Origin: a virus
Virus record (IMG/VR): IMGVR_UViG_3300025671_000702
Location: 1-20,230 of that record
Length of the DNA stretch: 20,230 bases
Strand: one strand, 5' to 3'
Below, in pieces: positions 1-6,309 of the stretch. Under the pieces are notes generated by a model. The model saw only the letters and a program-made list of their open reading frames with translations, made no database searches and was not told the DNA's origin. How positions within the stretch are numbered: position 1 is the first letter of the stretch; each line of letters begins with the position of its first letter. The translations under genes were made by a program, and so were the position numbers.

Positions 1-134
1 CCAAACATAACTTTCTTAACCCGTGAACCGTCCTTCACATACACGACAGACTTCTTACGGCCATAACCAGGTTCACCCTTACGGATACGACGAGGAGAAT
101 CCAACTCCACGTTCTTGCCCTGATACACAGCCAT
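1..134 (-). CDS. Small basic phage protein of unknown function (partial, 3' end off window)
   Basis: The reading frame starts at ATG 134 and stays open for 44 codons to the left edge. The visible part is very basic, beginning MAVYQGKNVELDSPRR and ending near VKKVMFG. It resembles, from memory, the N-terminus of a small conserved family in marine and freshwater phages that continues with a 'FGDPNM...RARHNC...YWSC' C-terminus; that part is outside the window, so the match is untested. The start is 12 bases after the stop of the preceding gene and no Shine-Dalgarno is visible. A TACAAT box ends 6 bases before the ATG, so the message may be leaderless. The function of the family is unknown to me. 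Confidence that it is coding is good; the family assignment is moderate. Confidence 0.7.
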   Translation of the reverse strand, partial: MAVYQGKNVELDSPRRIRKGEPGYGRKKSVVYVKDGSRVKKVMF

Positions 135-140
135 GCGCTA

Positions 141-146
141 ATTGTA
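141..146 (-). promoter_or_regulatory. Possible -10 box for a leaderless small gene
   Basis: TACAAT on the minus strand fits the TAnnnT form of actinobacterial -10 boxes. It lies 6 bases before ATG 134, so transcription would begin at or next to the start codon. No clear -35 is visible. This is inference from spacing only. Confidence 0.3.
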
Positions 147-419
147 CTACAGAATGCCAGTCTCTACCTGCGAGCGGTGGGTAGCTTTCTGCTCGATTTC
201 CCTCGCCCCATCAATTTTGGCTGGTTGCAAACCGTCCTGTTTGAGCCGCTTATAGGCATCCATGTCTTTAGACCATTGACGTTCTGTGGCTTCAATACGA
301 TTATTTTCGATCTTTCGGGACGGCATTGATGACGCTGCGAACGAAACGCCCGCAATCCGACAGCCGAAACAGCCTTCAATATCAAGCGTTGGATGTACTT
401 CACGATGTTTCATAGTCAC
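147..419 (-). CDS. Conserved hypothetical phage protein, 90 aa
   Basis: The GTG start at 419 overlaps the stop of the upstream gene by four bases (GTGA), which suggests translational coupling. An ATG two codons later (413) is an alternative start; neither has a clear Shine-Dalgarno. The protein is hydrophilic, with a CFGC pair near residues 17-20 and a conserved-looking middle containing RWSKDMDAYKRL-like sequence followed by DGLQPAKIDG. I recall similar sequences (CFGCK, W.KDMDAYKRLR.DGLQPP.IDG) as hypothetical proteins in actinobacteriophages and virome contigs. The two cysteines alone do not make a zinc site. It is the last complete gene of the leftward late operon seen here. The function is unknown. 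The reading frame overlaps a competing one on the same strand, but operon coupling and the recalled family favour this frame. Confidence 0.7.
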   Translation of the reverse strand: MTMKHREVHPTLDIEGCFGCRIAGVSFAASSMPSRKIENNRIEATERQWSKDMDAYKRLKQDGLQPAKIDGAREIEQKATHRSQVETGIL

Positions 420-703
420 GAAATATAGTCGCCGTAACCCGCAGCAGTAAGACTTGCCGCTTCGGTAGCGGAAACTTCATGGTCGTGACCCCCTTGATAG
501 GTGTGGATAACTGTTGACATATCTGACGGTTCTGATTCTACATAGGTGCCGTCATCAAGTTTGTAGATGTTTCGTCCACGGGGGTTTGGCCGGTAGTGCT
601 GTAGGAACCGGAACGCTAACCGTTGTTCTTCGTTCCACGGGATATCCACATCAAAATCTGAGAAGTGGTGAAGGTTGTCGGTGGGTGGTGTGAATGTTGC
701 CAT
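416..703 (-). CDS. Small virion-associated protein, paralogue of the C-terminal domain of the adjacent repeat protein
   Basis: This 95-residue protein starts at ATG 703, in a TGATG overlap with the stop of the upstream gene. From about residue 40 its sequence (RPNPRGRNIYKLDDGTY, then YQGGHDHEVSATEAASLTAAGY) matches the C-terminal 60 residues of the neighbouring 358-residue protein, which has LNVYKLSDGTY, YFGSHENFVTAEEKADLVAAGY. Similar short modules (NVYKLTDGTYT..., GGH.H.VT..EA..L.AAGYG) occur, from memory, at the end of structural operons of actinobacteriophages. It is probably a stand-alone copy of a virion accessory or capping domain. The biochemical function is unknown. Confidence 0.75.
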   Translation of the reverse strand: MATFTPPTDNLHHFSDFDVDIPWNEEQRLAFRFLQHYRPNPRGRNIYKLDDGTYVESEPSDMSTVIHTYQGGHDHEVSATEAASLTAAGYGDYIS

Positions 704-1779
704 CAGGTCACATCGTATCCTGCTGCTACTAGATCTGCTTTTTCTTCTGCGGTCACAAAGTTTTCGTGTGAACCGAAATAGATTTTGACGACAGCGTTGT
801 CGTTGCGTGGATCTATTGAGGTGTAAGTGCCGTCGCTGAGTTTGTAGACGTTAAGTCGGCGTTCGCCGGGGGTGAGTCGTGAGAACAGCCGGTTTGCTGG
901 GGTTGCGGAATGGTAGTTTGCCCACGGGAAGTCTGCTTCGACGGGTGGCCGGAAGATAAAGCTCTTTGTCCAGGTGGCTGGGATGTCTGCTCCGTTGCCG
1001 GTGTTGCTTGCTGCACGGAACACGAAGCGTGCGCCGATGGAGGTGGCTGTGCCTGTTCCTGTTCCGGTGGCTGTGCGTGGGGCGATGTGTAGTCCGCTGG
1101 CGGTTTGGGTGCTGTCACCTGAGCCTGTAGCGGTGCGTGGAGCAATATGGACACCGATCGCAGTTGAGGTTCCTGCCCCTGTCGCACTGCCTGTAGCGAA
1201 CGTGGTGCGTACCTGAACAACAGCAGAGGTTCCGTCACCTTCGCCTGTTGCTGTTCGGGGTGCGATGTGAAGTCCGGTTGCGCTGTCTCCGGTGCTTGCG
1301 CCTCCGCTGCCGTATGCGGTGCGTAATAGTTTGTGCAGGATGGCGTTGTTGGATGTGCCTGTGCCGGTGCCTGTGGCGGTGCGTGGCGCAATGTGAAGGC
1401 CGGTTGTAGCAGAGGTTCCTGTGCCTTCACCTGTGGCGGTGCGTGGCGCGACGTGTAAACCTGTTGCTGTTGAGGTGCCGGTGCCGTCACCTGTGGCGGT
1501 GCGGAACGCTATGCGAACACCTATGGTGGTGGAGCTGCCGGTGCCGGTTCCGGTTGCTGTGGTGTCGAGTGTGCGTGACCCGTTGTAGCCGGTGGTGTTT
1601 GTGGAGTAGGTCAGGGCTGTGGATGCGTAGCCTTGCGATACGTTGGCGGTGGTGCCTTCGTAGGTGAGTTGTTCCCGGTCGTATAGGTAGTCGGGGTTGT
1701 CGTAGTCTTGTTCTACGGTGTTTCCGGCGTACGTTATGTGTTCTTCGTAGTCGGTGGAGGATTCGTACAGCCGACTCAT
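703..1779 (-). CDS. Repetitive Thr/Gly-rich structural protein, probable tail appendage
   Basis: The 358-residue protein starts at ATG 1779 with AGGAG six bases upstream. It has three parts. Residues 1-72 are acidic and Tyr/Thr-rich. Residues 73-276 are ten tandem units of 20 (twice 22) residues, of the form RTATGxGxGTSxxxGLHIAP. Residues about 280-358 form a compact domain shared with the next, smaller gene. Alternating Thr/Gly/Ser turns and short hydrophobic stretches (GLHIAP, GVRIAF) suggest a regular beta-structure such as a fibre shaft. No enzyme motif is visible. Its position after the fibre genes and the lack of a signal peptide favour a virion appendage. Similar repeats occur in other phage contigs, but I cannot name a characterised homologue. 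Confidence 0.8.
   Translation of the reverse strand: MSRLYESSTDYEEHITYAGNTVEQDYDNPDYLYDREQLTYEGTTANVSQGYASTALTYSTNTTGYNGSRTLDTTATGTGTGSSTTIGVRIAFRTATGDGTGTSTATGLHVAPRTATGEGTGTSATTGLHIAPRTATGTGTGTSNNAILHKLLRTAYGSGGASTGDSATGLHIAPRTATGEGDGTSAVVQVRTTFATGSATGAGTSTAIGVHIAPRTATGSGDSTQTASGLHIAPRTATGTGTGTATSIGARFVFRAASNTGNGADIPATWTKSFIFRPPVEADFPWANYHSATPANRLFSRLTPGERRLNVYKLSDGTYTSIDPRNDNAVVKIYFGSHENFVTAEEKADLVAAGYDVT
952..1563 (-). repeat. Ten tandem ~60-bp coding repeats
   Basis: Ten consecutive units encode 20 residues each, with two units of 22 (residues 153-174 and 255-276). The DNA copies on the plus strand share blocks such as cctgtggcggtgcgtggcgc, so the array is repetitive at the nucleotide level as well as in protein. 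Copy-number change by slippage or recombination would keep the frame, because every unit is a multiple of three bases. Confidence 0.85.
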
Positions 1780-1782
1780 CGG

Positions 1783-2013
1783 TTACTCCTGCGGCGGGTC
1801 AGGGAACTCTGCTGTCTCGGATGGTGTCCAAGTTGCCGGGAAGTCACGCAACGCCTGTCGGTATGTTGCCCATGCTTGTCGTTGCTCATCGGTTAGCGGG
1901 CTGTCAGGCATCTGAGTCCAATCGCTAGCACCTAGAAATGCGTCACGGTGCCAACGCATTTCTTGTTCGTAATCTTCCGCCGTTTCGCCTTTCATGTTGC
2001 AACGTACTACCAT
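1783..2013 (-). CDS. Tail assembly chaperone-like protein (fibre module, copy 2)
   Basis: The 76-residue protein starts at ATG 2013, in a TGATG overlap with the stop of the fibre gene before it, and has GGGAG/AGG just upstream. The core (RDAFLGASDWTQMPDSPLTD, then WATYRQALRDFP) matches the consensus I recall for the phage tail assembly chaperone family (Phage_tail_APC): RD.LL..SDWTQ.PD.P...AW..YRQALRD. In this family the proteins typically sit directly after tail-fibre genes, which is the case here. A paralogue at 2879-3166 ends with nearly the same sequence (WTPxETAEFPDPP). It probably assists folding or attachment of the fibre encoded just upstream; that pairing is inference from order. Confidence 0.8.
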   Translation of the reverse strand: MVVRCNMKGETAEDYEQEMRWHRDAFLGASDWTQMPDSPLTDEQRQAWATYRQALRDFPATWTPSETAEFPDPPQE

Positions 2014-2879
2014 CAGCCTGCTCCCATGTCATAGACCAGCATTTCTCCGTAGCGATAACCGCCTGCGTTGTTCATTCGTGCTGTTCCTGTTGTTGTGAAC
2101 GCCATAGTGTAGACGGTGTGAGTTCCTGTGCTGAACGTTCGCCCCGTAATCACTGTCGTGTCGAAACTGTAACCCGACGACGGCACGTTGTTGTAGGTTG
2201 CGTTCCATGCGCCAGATAACGGAACTGTGTTGTCATCAGTCAGCCACACGCCCACTTGCATCGCTGACGACGTATTGTCGATCAACGGGACTACACCCAT
2301 TAGCAAAATCTTTCTGCTAGTTGCAATAGTGAACGTTACGCTCATGAGCGCAACCGCCGATGTTCCAAAAGTTGCGTCGCCACTAGTTGCCGTACGAGCG
2401 AGCAGACCTCTTGGTAGCGATGTTCCTGATACCAACACATCTGTTTGGCTGTTGATGTCACCGTTCACATCCAACGTGTACGACGGTGTGGTGTCGTTGA
2501 TACCGACATTGCCTGCTTCGGTGACCCGCATGATCTCGCCACCAATTTTGATGGCGAACGCCGTGTTTCCTGAACCAGAATAAGTTGGAGTCAATATGAC
2601 CTGCTGATCGACATTGGCGTTATCGGTTCTGTCCAACGACAACATATCAAAAGAATCTGCTTTGATATGAAGCGGCGAAGATGGTGTCGTTGTGCCAACA
2701 CCTACTCGTTCGTTAGCGTCATCAATATGTAACGGTGCGCCATCCAACAGGGCAGTCTCAATAGCCTCCACCGCATCATTCACATCCGCATGTTGAGCAG
2801 AATGCGACGGCGAAGCCATCGTCGAGCTGGATGTCGGGTTCGTAAAGTTATCTATGCTGGACGGAAAGTTGGTGGTCAT
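2013..2879 (-). CDS. Tail fibre or appendage protein, paralogue 3
   Basis: The 288-residue protein starts at ATG 2879, in a TGATG overlap. The N-terminal ~65 residues (MTTNFPSSIDNFTNPTS, QHADVNDAVEAIE, DGAPLHIDDANERVGVGT) are shared with the fibre genes at 3163-4254 and, less closely, 4251-4835, and are probably the virion-attachment part. Next come two GIGTTxPxxxLxVxG-type units (about residues 59-72 and 123-140), typical of phage fibre shafts. After an LPRG junction near residue 155 a C-terminal domain begins that resembles the end of the 4251-4835 protein (SVTF..., SRKILLMG, ending LVYDMGAG). That domain probably contacts the receptor or forms the tip. No S74 chaperone domain is visible. 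The adjacent chaperone-like gene is downstream. Confidence 0.82.
   Translation of the reverse strand: MTTNFPSSIDNFTNPTSSSTMASPSHSAQHADVNDAVEAIETALLDGAPLHIDDANERVGVGTTTPSSPLHIKADSFDMLSLDRTDNANVDQQVILTPTYSGSGNTAFAIKIGGEIMRVTEAGNVGINDTTPSYTLDVNGDINSQTDVLVSGTSLPRGLLARTATSGDATFGTSAVALMSVTFTIATSRKILLMGVVPLIDNTSSAMQVGVWLTDDNTVPLSGAWNATYNNVPSSGYSFDTTVITGRTFSTGTHTVYTMAFTTTGTARMNNAGGYRYGEMLVYDMGAG
2451..2513 (-). repeat. 63-bp repeat shared by two fibre genes (copy B)
   Basis: This segment encodes GNVGINDTTPSYTLDVNGDIN in the fibre at 2013-2879. It differs from the copy at 3571-3633 at about 5 of 63 positions by eye, mostly silent. The sequence around it is much more divergent. Confidence 0.85.
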
Positions 2880-3166
2880 CAGTTGGCCTCTGGCGGGTCA
2901 GGGAATTCTGCTGTTTCGGCAGGTGTCCAAATAGCAGGGAAGTCACGTAGGGCTTGACGATAATTGCCCCACGCAGTTTTATCTGTTGGTGCGTCACTTG
3001 TCATAGCCCAATCCGACTGAGCCAGCAAACGGTCACGTTCAACACGCATACGTTCTAGCCACACCTCATCAGGTAGGTCTGGCACCGTCAAGTCAATACC
3101 CAACTCGTCGTAGCGTTCTGGCGGTATTTCGCCAGGTTCTGTTCTGTCGTACAAATAGATAATCAT
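2879..3166 (-). CDS. Tail assembly chaperone-like protein (fibre module, copy 1)
   Basis: The 95-residue protein starts at ATG 3166, overlapping the upstream fibre stop by ATGA, with AGGG four bases upstream. Its C-terminal half (VERDRLLAQSDWAMTSDAPTD, WGNYRQALRDFPAIWTPAETAEFPDPP) is the same domain as in the 76-residue protein at 1783-2013. An extra N-terminus of about 40 residues (MIIYLYDRTEPGEIPPERYD, then LPDEVW) resembles the leading part found in longer members of this family. It follows the fibre gene at 3163-4254, so the pair looks like a fibre-plus-chaperone cassette. The divergence of the N-termini between the two copies may reflect partner specificity. The chaperone role is inferred from family and position. 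Confidence 0.8.
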   Translation of the reverse strand: MIIYLYDRTEPGEIPPERYDELGIDLTVPDLPDEVWLERMRVERDRLLAQSDWAMTSDAPTDKTAWGNYRQALRDFPAIWTPAETAEFPDPPEAN

Positions 3167-4254
3167 ATCGCCCTGTAGTATCCCTTAATGTATATGTAGT
3201 CACCTGATGCCCAAGTAGTCGGATAACTGACAGACCAATTGCTTACGCCTGTCCCGCCAACAGAACCCCAAAAACGAAGAGCAGTCTGCCCTGAAGTCTG
3301 TACCTGATACGATTGGTAAGTAACGCTACTCGAAGCATCGCGTGCGATAGCGTAAAGGTCTGTGTTTACCGAACCGTTAACGGGCAGACCGTCAATGAAC
3401 ATTGTTGCAGTAACTGTGCTGGTCAACTGTGCCTGTAAGTCAATGAAAACAAGGTCGTTCACTTGCACATATTTCGCACGGGAGGTGGTAGCACTGAAGT
3501 TTAGGTACGAAGGTGTCCAGTCTTGCCAAATGCCGACCGCTGTGCCACCGATGCGTAGGTCGCCTGTGGTGTTGATGTCTCCGTTGACATCCAACGTGTA
3601 CGACGGCGTGGTATCGTTGATACCAACATTGCCAGACGAGTCAATAAGCATACGCGCCGAGCCGCCAGCAGTGAGTCGCATGTCGTCCCCGACAGCCGCA
3701 ATAATCACTTCCGTCGCAGAAGTTGAGTCGCTATCAGAAAATGCAATACCCGCTACGGAGTCGGTAGAAGTCACATACATAGGGACGTTTACCCCACCCG
3801 CTCCATTGACATGCAAAATTGCGTCAGGGCTGGTTGTGCCAATACCGACGTTGCCAGACGAATCAACACCCATAGCGTTGATGTTCCCATTGCGAAACCC
3901 AACAAAATTAGCGTCAGGATCAAAAAAGACTTGACCTGCACGGCTTGTTCCCCCAGCCTCAGGTGCCCTCAATTCAATTCTTGCGTCCGACCCATTAGTT
4001 GTGTGCTGGAACACAGACGTATTGTCATTCGCTGAGCGGACATCAAGGGTTTCGCTAGGTGTCGCCGTACCGATACCGACACGCTCGTTATCGTCATCAA
4101 TATGCAACGGGGCGCCATCCAACAACGACGTTTGCACCGCTTCCATAGCGTCATTAATATCGGCGTGCTGTTGATCGTGCGGCGGATTATCTAACGTGTC
4201 AGCCGATGTTGGGTTCGTGAACGCATCAATGCTAGAGGGGAAGTTCGTGGTCAT
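3163..4254 (-). CDS. Tail fibre or appendage protein, paralogue 2
   Basis: The 363-residue protein starts at ATG 4254, in an ATGA overlap with the previous fibre gene, with AGGCGG a few bases before. Residues 1-65 are the shared attachment module (MTTNFPSSIDAFTNP, QHADINDAMEAVQ, DGAPLHIDDDNERVGIGT). Three GIGT-type shaft units lie near residues 60-72, 137-151 and 210-226. The C-terminal domain begins about residue 243 with GIWQDWTPSYLNFSATTS and contains KYVQVNDLVFI. This matches a tip domain I recall from many phage appendages (W.DYTP..., G.Y.Q.G.LV). This tip is unrelated to the tips of the other two fibres here. It is likely a host-recognition or fibre-tip domain. The shared N-terminus suggests that all three attach at equivalent sites. 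Confidence 0.82.
   Translation of the reverse strand: MTTNFPSSIDAFTNPTSADTLDNPPHDQQHADINDAMEAVQTSLLDGAPLHIDDDNERVGIGTATPSETLDVRSANDNTSVFQHTTNGSDARIELRAPEAGGTSRAGQVFFDPDANFVGFRNGNINAMGVDSSGNVGIGTTSPDAILHVNGAGGVNVPMYVTSTDSVAGIAFSDSDSTSATEVIIAAVGDDMRLTAGGSARMLIDSSGNVGINDTTPSYTLDVNGDINTTGDLRIGGTAVGIWQDWTPSYLNFSATTSRAKYVQVNDLVFIDLQAQLTSTVTATMFIDGLPVNGSVNTDLYAIARDASSSVTYQSYQVQTSGQTALRFWGSVGGTGVSNWSVSYPTTWASGDYIYIKGYYRAI
3571..3633 (-). repeat. 63-bp repeat shared by two fibre genes (copy A)
   Basis: This segment encodes the same 21 residues, GNVGINDT...NGDIN, as 2451-2513. About 58 of 63 bases are identical by eye. It sits between the shaft and the tip domain, where an exchange would swap tips in frame. 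Confidence 0.85.
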
Positions 4255-4835
4255 GAGCCGCCTACATCCAAAACGATTAGTTGAGTTGGGACAGACGAAT
4301 CTGCATAAATTCGCCCTGAAGTTGCTCCTCCGCCAACCTTACCTTTTAATTCAACGGTTGAGGAACCGCTTGACGGGTAAGAATAATACAACCAAGGGTT
4401 TGACGTTCCAAGGTCTAAACTGGTGCTCAGATATGCAATAGGGTTTGCTTGTCTTAACGTACCGTCAATAAAAATCCCTAATTCTTCAAAACCAACTGCG
4501 TTAATGTTGTCTGGCAAGCCGTGACCCATAATTAGATAAAGGCGCGATGAATCGGCATTAAAAGTAACAGACAAAAGTGTTGTCGAAGTTGTGTTTAAAG
4601 TAAAAGACGTAGTTCTTTGTGCTTTTGCTATCACGCCTCTTGGTAGTGCGTTCACTTTATAATCAAGCGAACTGGTTACCGCCGAACCATCAACACCAAC
4701 CTTCGACTCCAAAGCCTCAACAGCATCATTCAAATTAGCGTGCTGATCTGCATGAGGAACCGTGACAGAATCCATCGCATCCGAAGCAGACGGATTCGTA
4801 AACGAATCCAAAGAACCCGGAAAATTAGTTGCCAT
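4251..4835 (-). CDS. Short tail fibre or appendage protein, paralogue 1
   Basis: The 194-residue protein starts at ATG 4835, in a TGATG overlap with the preceding gene. Its N-terminus (MATNFPGSLDSFTNPSASD, HADQHANLNDAVEALESKVG) is the same attachment module as in the two longer fibres, but the GIGT shaft units are absent. After NALPRGVIAK near residue 66 comes a beta-rich C-terminal domain (SFTLNTTSTTLLSVTF, SRLYLIMGHG, ending LIVLDVGGS). This domain aligns with the C-terminal part of the 2013-2879 protein, starting at the LPRG junction. It therefore looks like a shaftless version of that fibre. No chaperone-like gene follows directly; the next gene is another fibre. The receptor role is inference. 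Confidence 0.8.
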   Translation of the reverse strand: MATNFPGSLDSFTNPSASDAMDSVTVPHADQHANLNDAVEALESKVGVDGSAVTSSLDYKVNALPRGVIAKAQRTTSFTLNTTSTTLLSVTFNADSSRLYLIMGHGLPDNINAVGFEELGIFIDGTLRQANPIAYLSTSLDLGTSNPWLYYSYPSSGSSTVELKGKVGGGATSGRIYADSSVPTQLIVLDVGGS

Positions 4836-5197
4836 CAGTCCAACGTCAACGTCAACGACGTAATCTGAAACGTATCACCAGCCGTCACAGCAGCAGACGA
4901 AGCCAACGCCCCAGACCACAACGGATCACCAGCCGACGGATCAGTCCACAACGACCAATGCGAATAAGTCTCAGACGCAGAAACATTCGTCCACTCAACA
5001 GTCCCAGACGAAGCCATCGAACCACCCGAAGCAGAACCAAACGACACAGCTTTCCGGGTAGCCTCCGTCGCAGCATTAGCCGTACAATCCTCACCCGGAT
5101 CACCCGTATGCAACTTCAAATACGCAGCAGTCACCGAAAACGACGTGCCACCAATCGTGTCCAGCAACTTGTTCTCAGCATAATTAGAAATACTCAT
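4835..5197 (-). CDS. Small structural protein of phage appendage region, 120 aa
   Basis: It starts at ATG 5197 with AGGAG five bases upstream, and is the first gene after the capsid terminator hairpin and a new extended -10. The sequence (YLKLHTGDPGED, then ATRKAVSFGSASGG, VEWTNVSASETYSHWSLWTD, LWSGALASSAAVTAGDTFQI) matches a widespread phage family I recall: YLALHTGDPGEDGT...R..V.FG.AS.G...N...V.FP...G..THFGLWDA..GGNLLWSGALT....V..GD. These proteins are beta-rich and encoded with tail or head-fibre genes; their exact place in the virion is unclear to me. The coding strand is strikingly G/T-rich compared with most neighbours. It ends with LTLTLD, encoded by a short gacgttgacgttgac repeat. Confidence 0.8.
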   Translation of the reverse strand: MSISNYAENKLLDTIGGTSFSVTAAYLKLHTGDPGEDCTANAATEATRKAVSFGSASGGSMASSGTVEWTNVSASETYSHWSLWTDPSAGDPLWSGALASSAAVTAGDTFQITSLTLTLD

Positions 5198-5222
5198 GTC
5201 AACTCCTAGTAGTCGTCCCTAA

Positions 5223-5231
5223 ATAATAGCA
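5223..5231 (-). promoter_or_regulatory. Extended -10 promoter for the appendage genes
   Basis: TGCTATTAT on the minus strand matches TGnTAnnnT. It lies between the terminator-like hairpin after the capsid gene and the start at 5197, leaving a leader of about 20 bases that contains AGGAG. No recognisable -35 lies 17 bases upstream. It would restart transcription for the fibre region. Confidence 0.5.
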
Positions 5232-5247
5232 CCCCAGAAAGAGCGAA

Positions 5248-5269
5248 GCCCCCCGCCGAAGCAGGGGGC
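5248..5269 (-). terminator. Hairpin terminator after the major capsid gene
   Basis: On the minus strand GCCCCCTGC-TTCG-GCGGGGGGC forms a 9-bp stem (one G-U pair) closed by a TTCG tetraloop, about 22 bases after the capsid stop. The wobble pair exists only in the minus-strand RNA. The following TTCGCTCTTTCT is only moderately T-rich, so it may terminate partially or mainly protect the capsid mRNA 3' end. Confidence 0.7.
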
Positions 5270-5291
5270 AACGCAACCAGGGTCAACCAGA

Positions 5292-6257
5292 TCAGGCGTT
5301 AGCACCGATGCTGGACGATGACTCAATACGACGGAGGCTTGCCTCACGGAAGCGACCGTAACCGCCGAGCCAGTACCAACCGATTGGACGGAAACGCTCA
5401 AGGGTGTCAGTGATAGGACCACGGACAATCTTCGGAAGCGCACCGTTACCATCAACGATTGAGTGTGCCTTAGCGAGAGCCTGACGGCCCATCACCAACG
5501 TTGCGTACACATCGATGGTACCGGCTGAACCGGTTCCGTTTGATGCGTTAGCAAACAGAGGTGCGCGTGGTGTCTCAATGAAACGGACACCCTCAAAAGC
5601 ACCAATCTCACCGTTGTAAATCATGTCGGTGTCAACATAGACGTGTGGGTCACGCCATGCTGCTGCGCCGGTCTCTGAACGGAGGTCATAGGAAACGTCC
5701 GGGTGGATGAATCCCATGTACAAACCGTTGAACGTTGGGACGTTCGCTGCACGCAACTGTGCGGTTGCCTTACGAATGTCGTTGGCTTCCAACTCGTCTT
5801 CCACAGCAACGGTGGTACGAGAAGTTGGGGTGGTTGCACCGCCGCCGCCATAAGCGACATTGGAACCAGCCTTCAACACGTCAGCAACAACGGTGTCAAG
5901 TGACGAACCGGCGTTGTAACCGATGACGTTCGCTGCAACAGTGTCAACGTCAAGGAACGAGGTGCCACGCAGCTTAGCGGTCGTAGCAACAGCGTTACCA
6001 TATTCGTTGAGGGTCACTGTCACTTGGCTGTCGCTCATCGCAACAGCGGTAACGTCAGTGTCTTCGGTGAGGGCTGAAGTCGCTTCAGCAAGATCGTTGA
6101 AGATCGTGAACGTAACCGACGTACCAGGCATCGCCTGCTGGGTCGGCTGAACGTCTGCTACAGCGTCAAACAAAAGTTCTGAACGGAGCGCAAAATATGC
6201 GAGCCGATCAAATGCCGCCTGATCGACGGATACTGATGACTGTTGGGTATATGCCAT
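5292..6257 (-). CDS. Major capsid protein (N4-gp56-like family)
   Basis: The 321-residue protein starts at ATG 6257, 11 bases after AAAGG. It carries hallmarks I recall for the N4-gp56 family of HK97-fold capsid proteins. Near residues 35-65 is DVQPTQQAMPGTSVTFTIF with NDLAEAT; near 75-95 VAMSDSQVTVTLNEYGNAV; near 185-195 GFIHPDVSYDLR; then RDPHVY, NGEIGAFEGVRFIETPRAP, DVYATLVMGRQALAKA, and a C-terminal IGWYWLGGYGRFREASLRRIESSS. The length fits the family. It assembles the icosahedral shell with the scaffold encoded just upstream and the portal further upstream. There is no N-terminal prohead-protease delta domain. Hairpins lie on both sides of the gene (6283-6309 and 5248-5269), which may set its mRNA level apart from its neighbours. 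The assignment is strong. Confidence 0.93.
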   Translation of the reverse strand: MAYTQQSSVSVDQAAFDRLAYFALRSELLFDAVADVQPTQQAMPGTSVTFTIFNDLAEATSALTEDTDVTAVAMSDSQVTVTLNEYGNAVATTAKLRGTSFLDVDTVAANVIGYNAGSSLDTVVADVLKAGSNVAYGGGGATTPTSRTTVAVEDELEANDIRKATAQLRAANVPTFNGLYMGFIHPDVSYDLRSETGAAAWRDPHVYVDTDMIYNGEIGAFEGVRFIETPRAPLFANASNGTGSAGTIDVYATLVMGRQALAKAHSIVDGNGALPKIVRGPITDTLERFRPIGWYWLGGYGRFREASLRRIESSSSIGANA

Positions 6258-6282
6258 TGGGGATCAAACCTTTCGGAAAGAG

Positions 6283-6309
6283 GAAGCCCCCTAACGGTTA
6301 GAAGGCTTC
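6283..6309 (-). terminator. Attenuator-like hairpin between scaffold and capsid genes
   Basis: The minus-strand RNA GAAGCC-UU-CUAAC-C-GUUAG-GG-GGCUUC is a nearly continuous inverted repeat with two U-G pairs, and spans the scaffold stop codon. It is followed by CTCTTT. The wobble pairs form only on the transcribed strand. It could be a leaky terminator, an RNA processing site or a 5' stabiliser of the capsid message. Confidence 0.55.

Noticed and set aside
502-510. Second perfect DnaA-box 9-mer (TGTGGATAA, minus orientation)
   Set aside because: It lies inside a late structural gene, where it simply encodes V-I-H, and has no repeats or AT-rich region beside it. Treated as chance.
813-1490. 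Long Pro/Gln-rich minus-strand frame overlapping the repeat protein
   Set aside because: It is the out-of-frame shadow of the tandem repeat array. It has no ribosome site or operon-compatible start, and repeats naturally keep several frames open.
1443-1667. Cys/Arg/Trp-rich plus-strand frame
   Set aside because: Antisense to the repeat array, with composition typical of a shadow frame and no promoter or ribosome site.
2227-2583. Plus-strand 118-codon frame inside a fibre gene
   Set aside because: Antisense shadow; a similar plus-strand frame at 3362-3934 arises from the paralogous fibre. Both mirror the conserved sense sequence.
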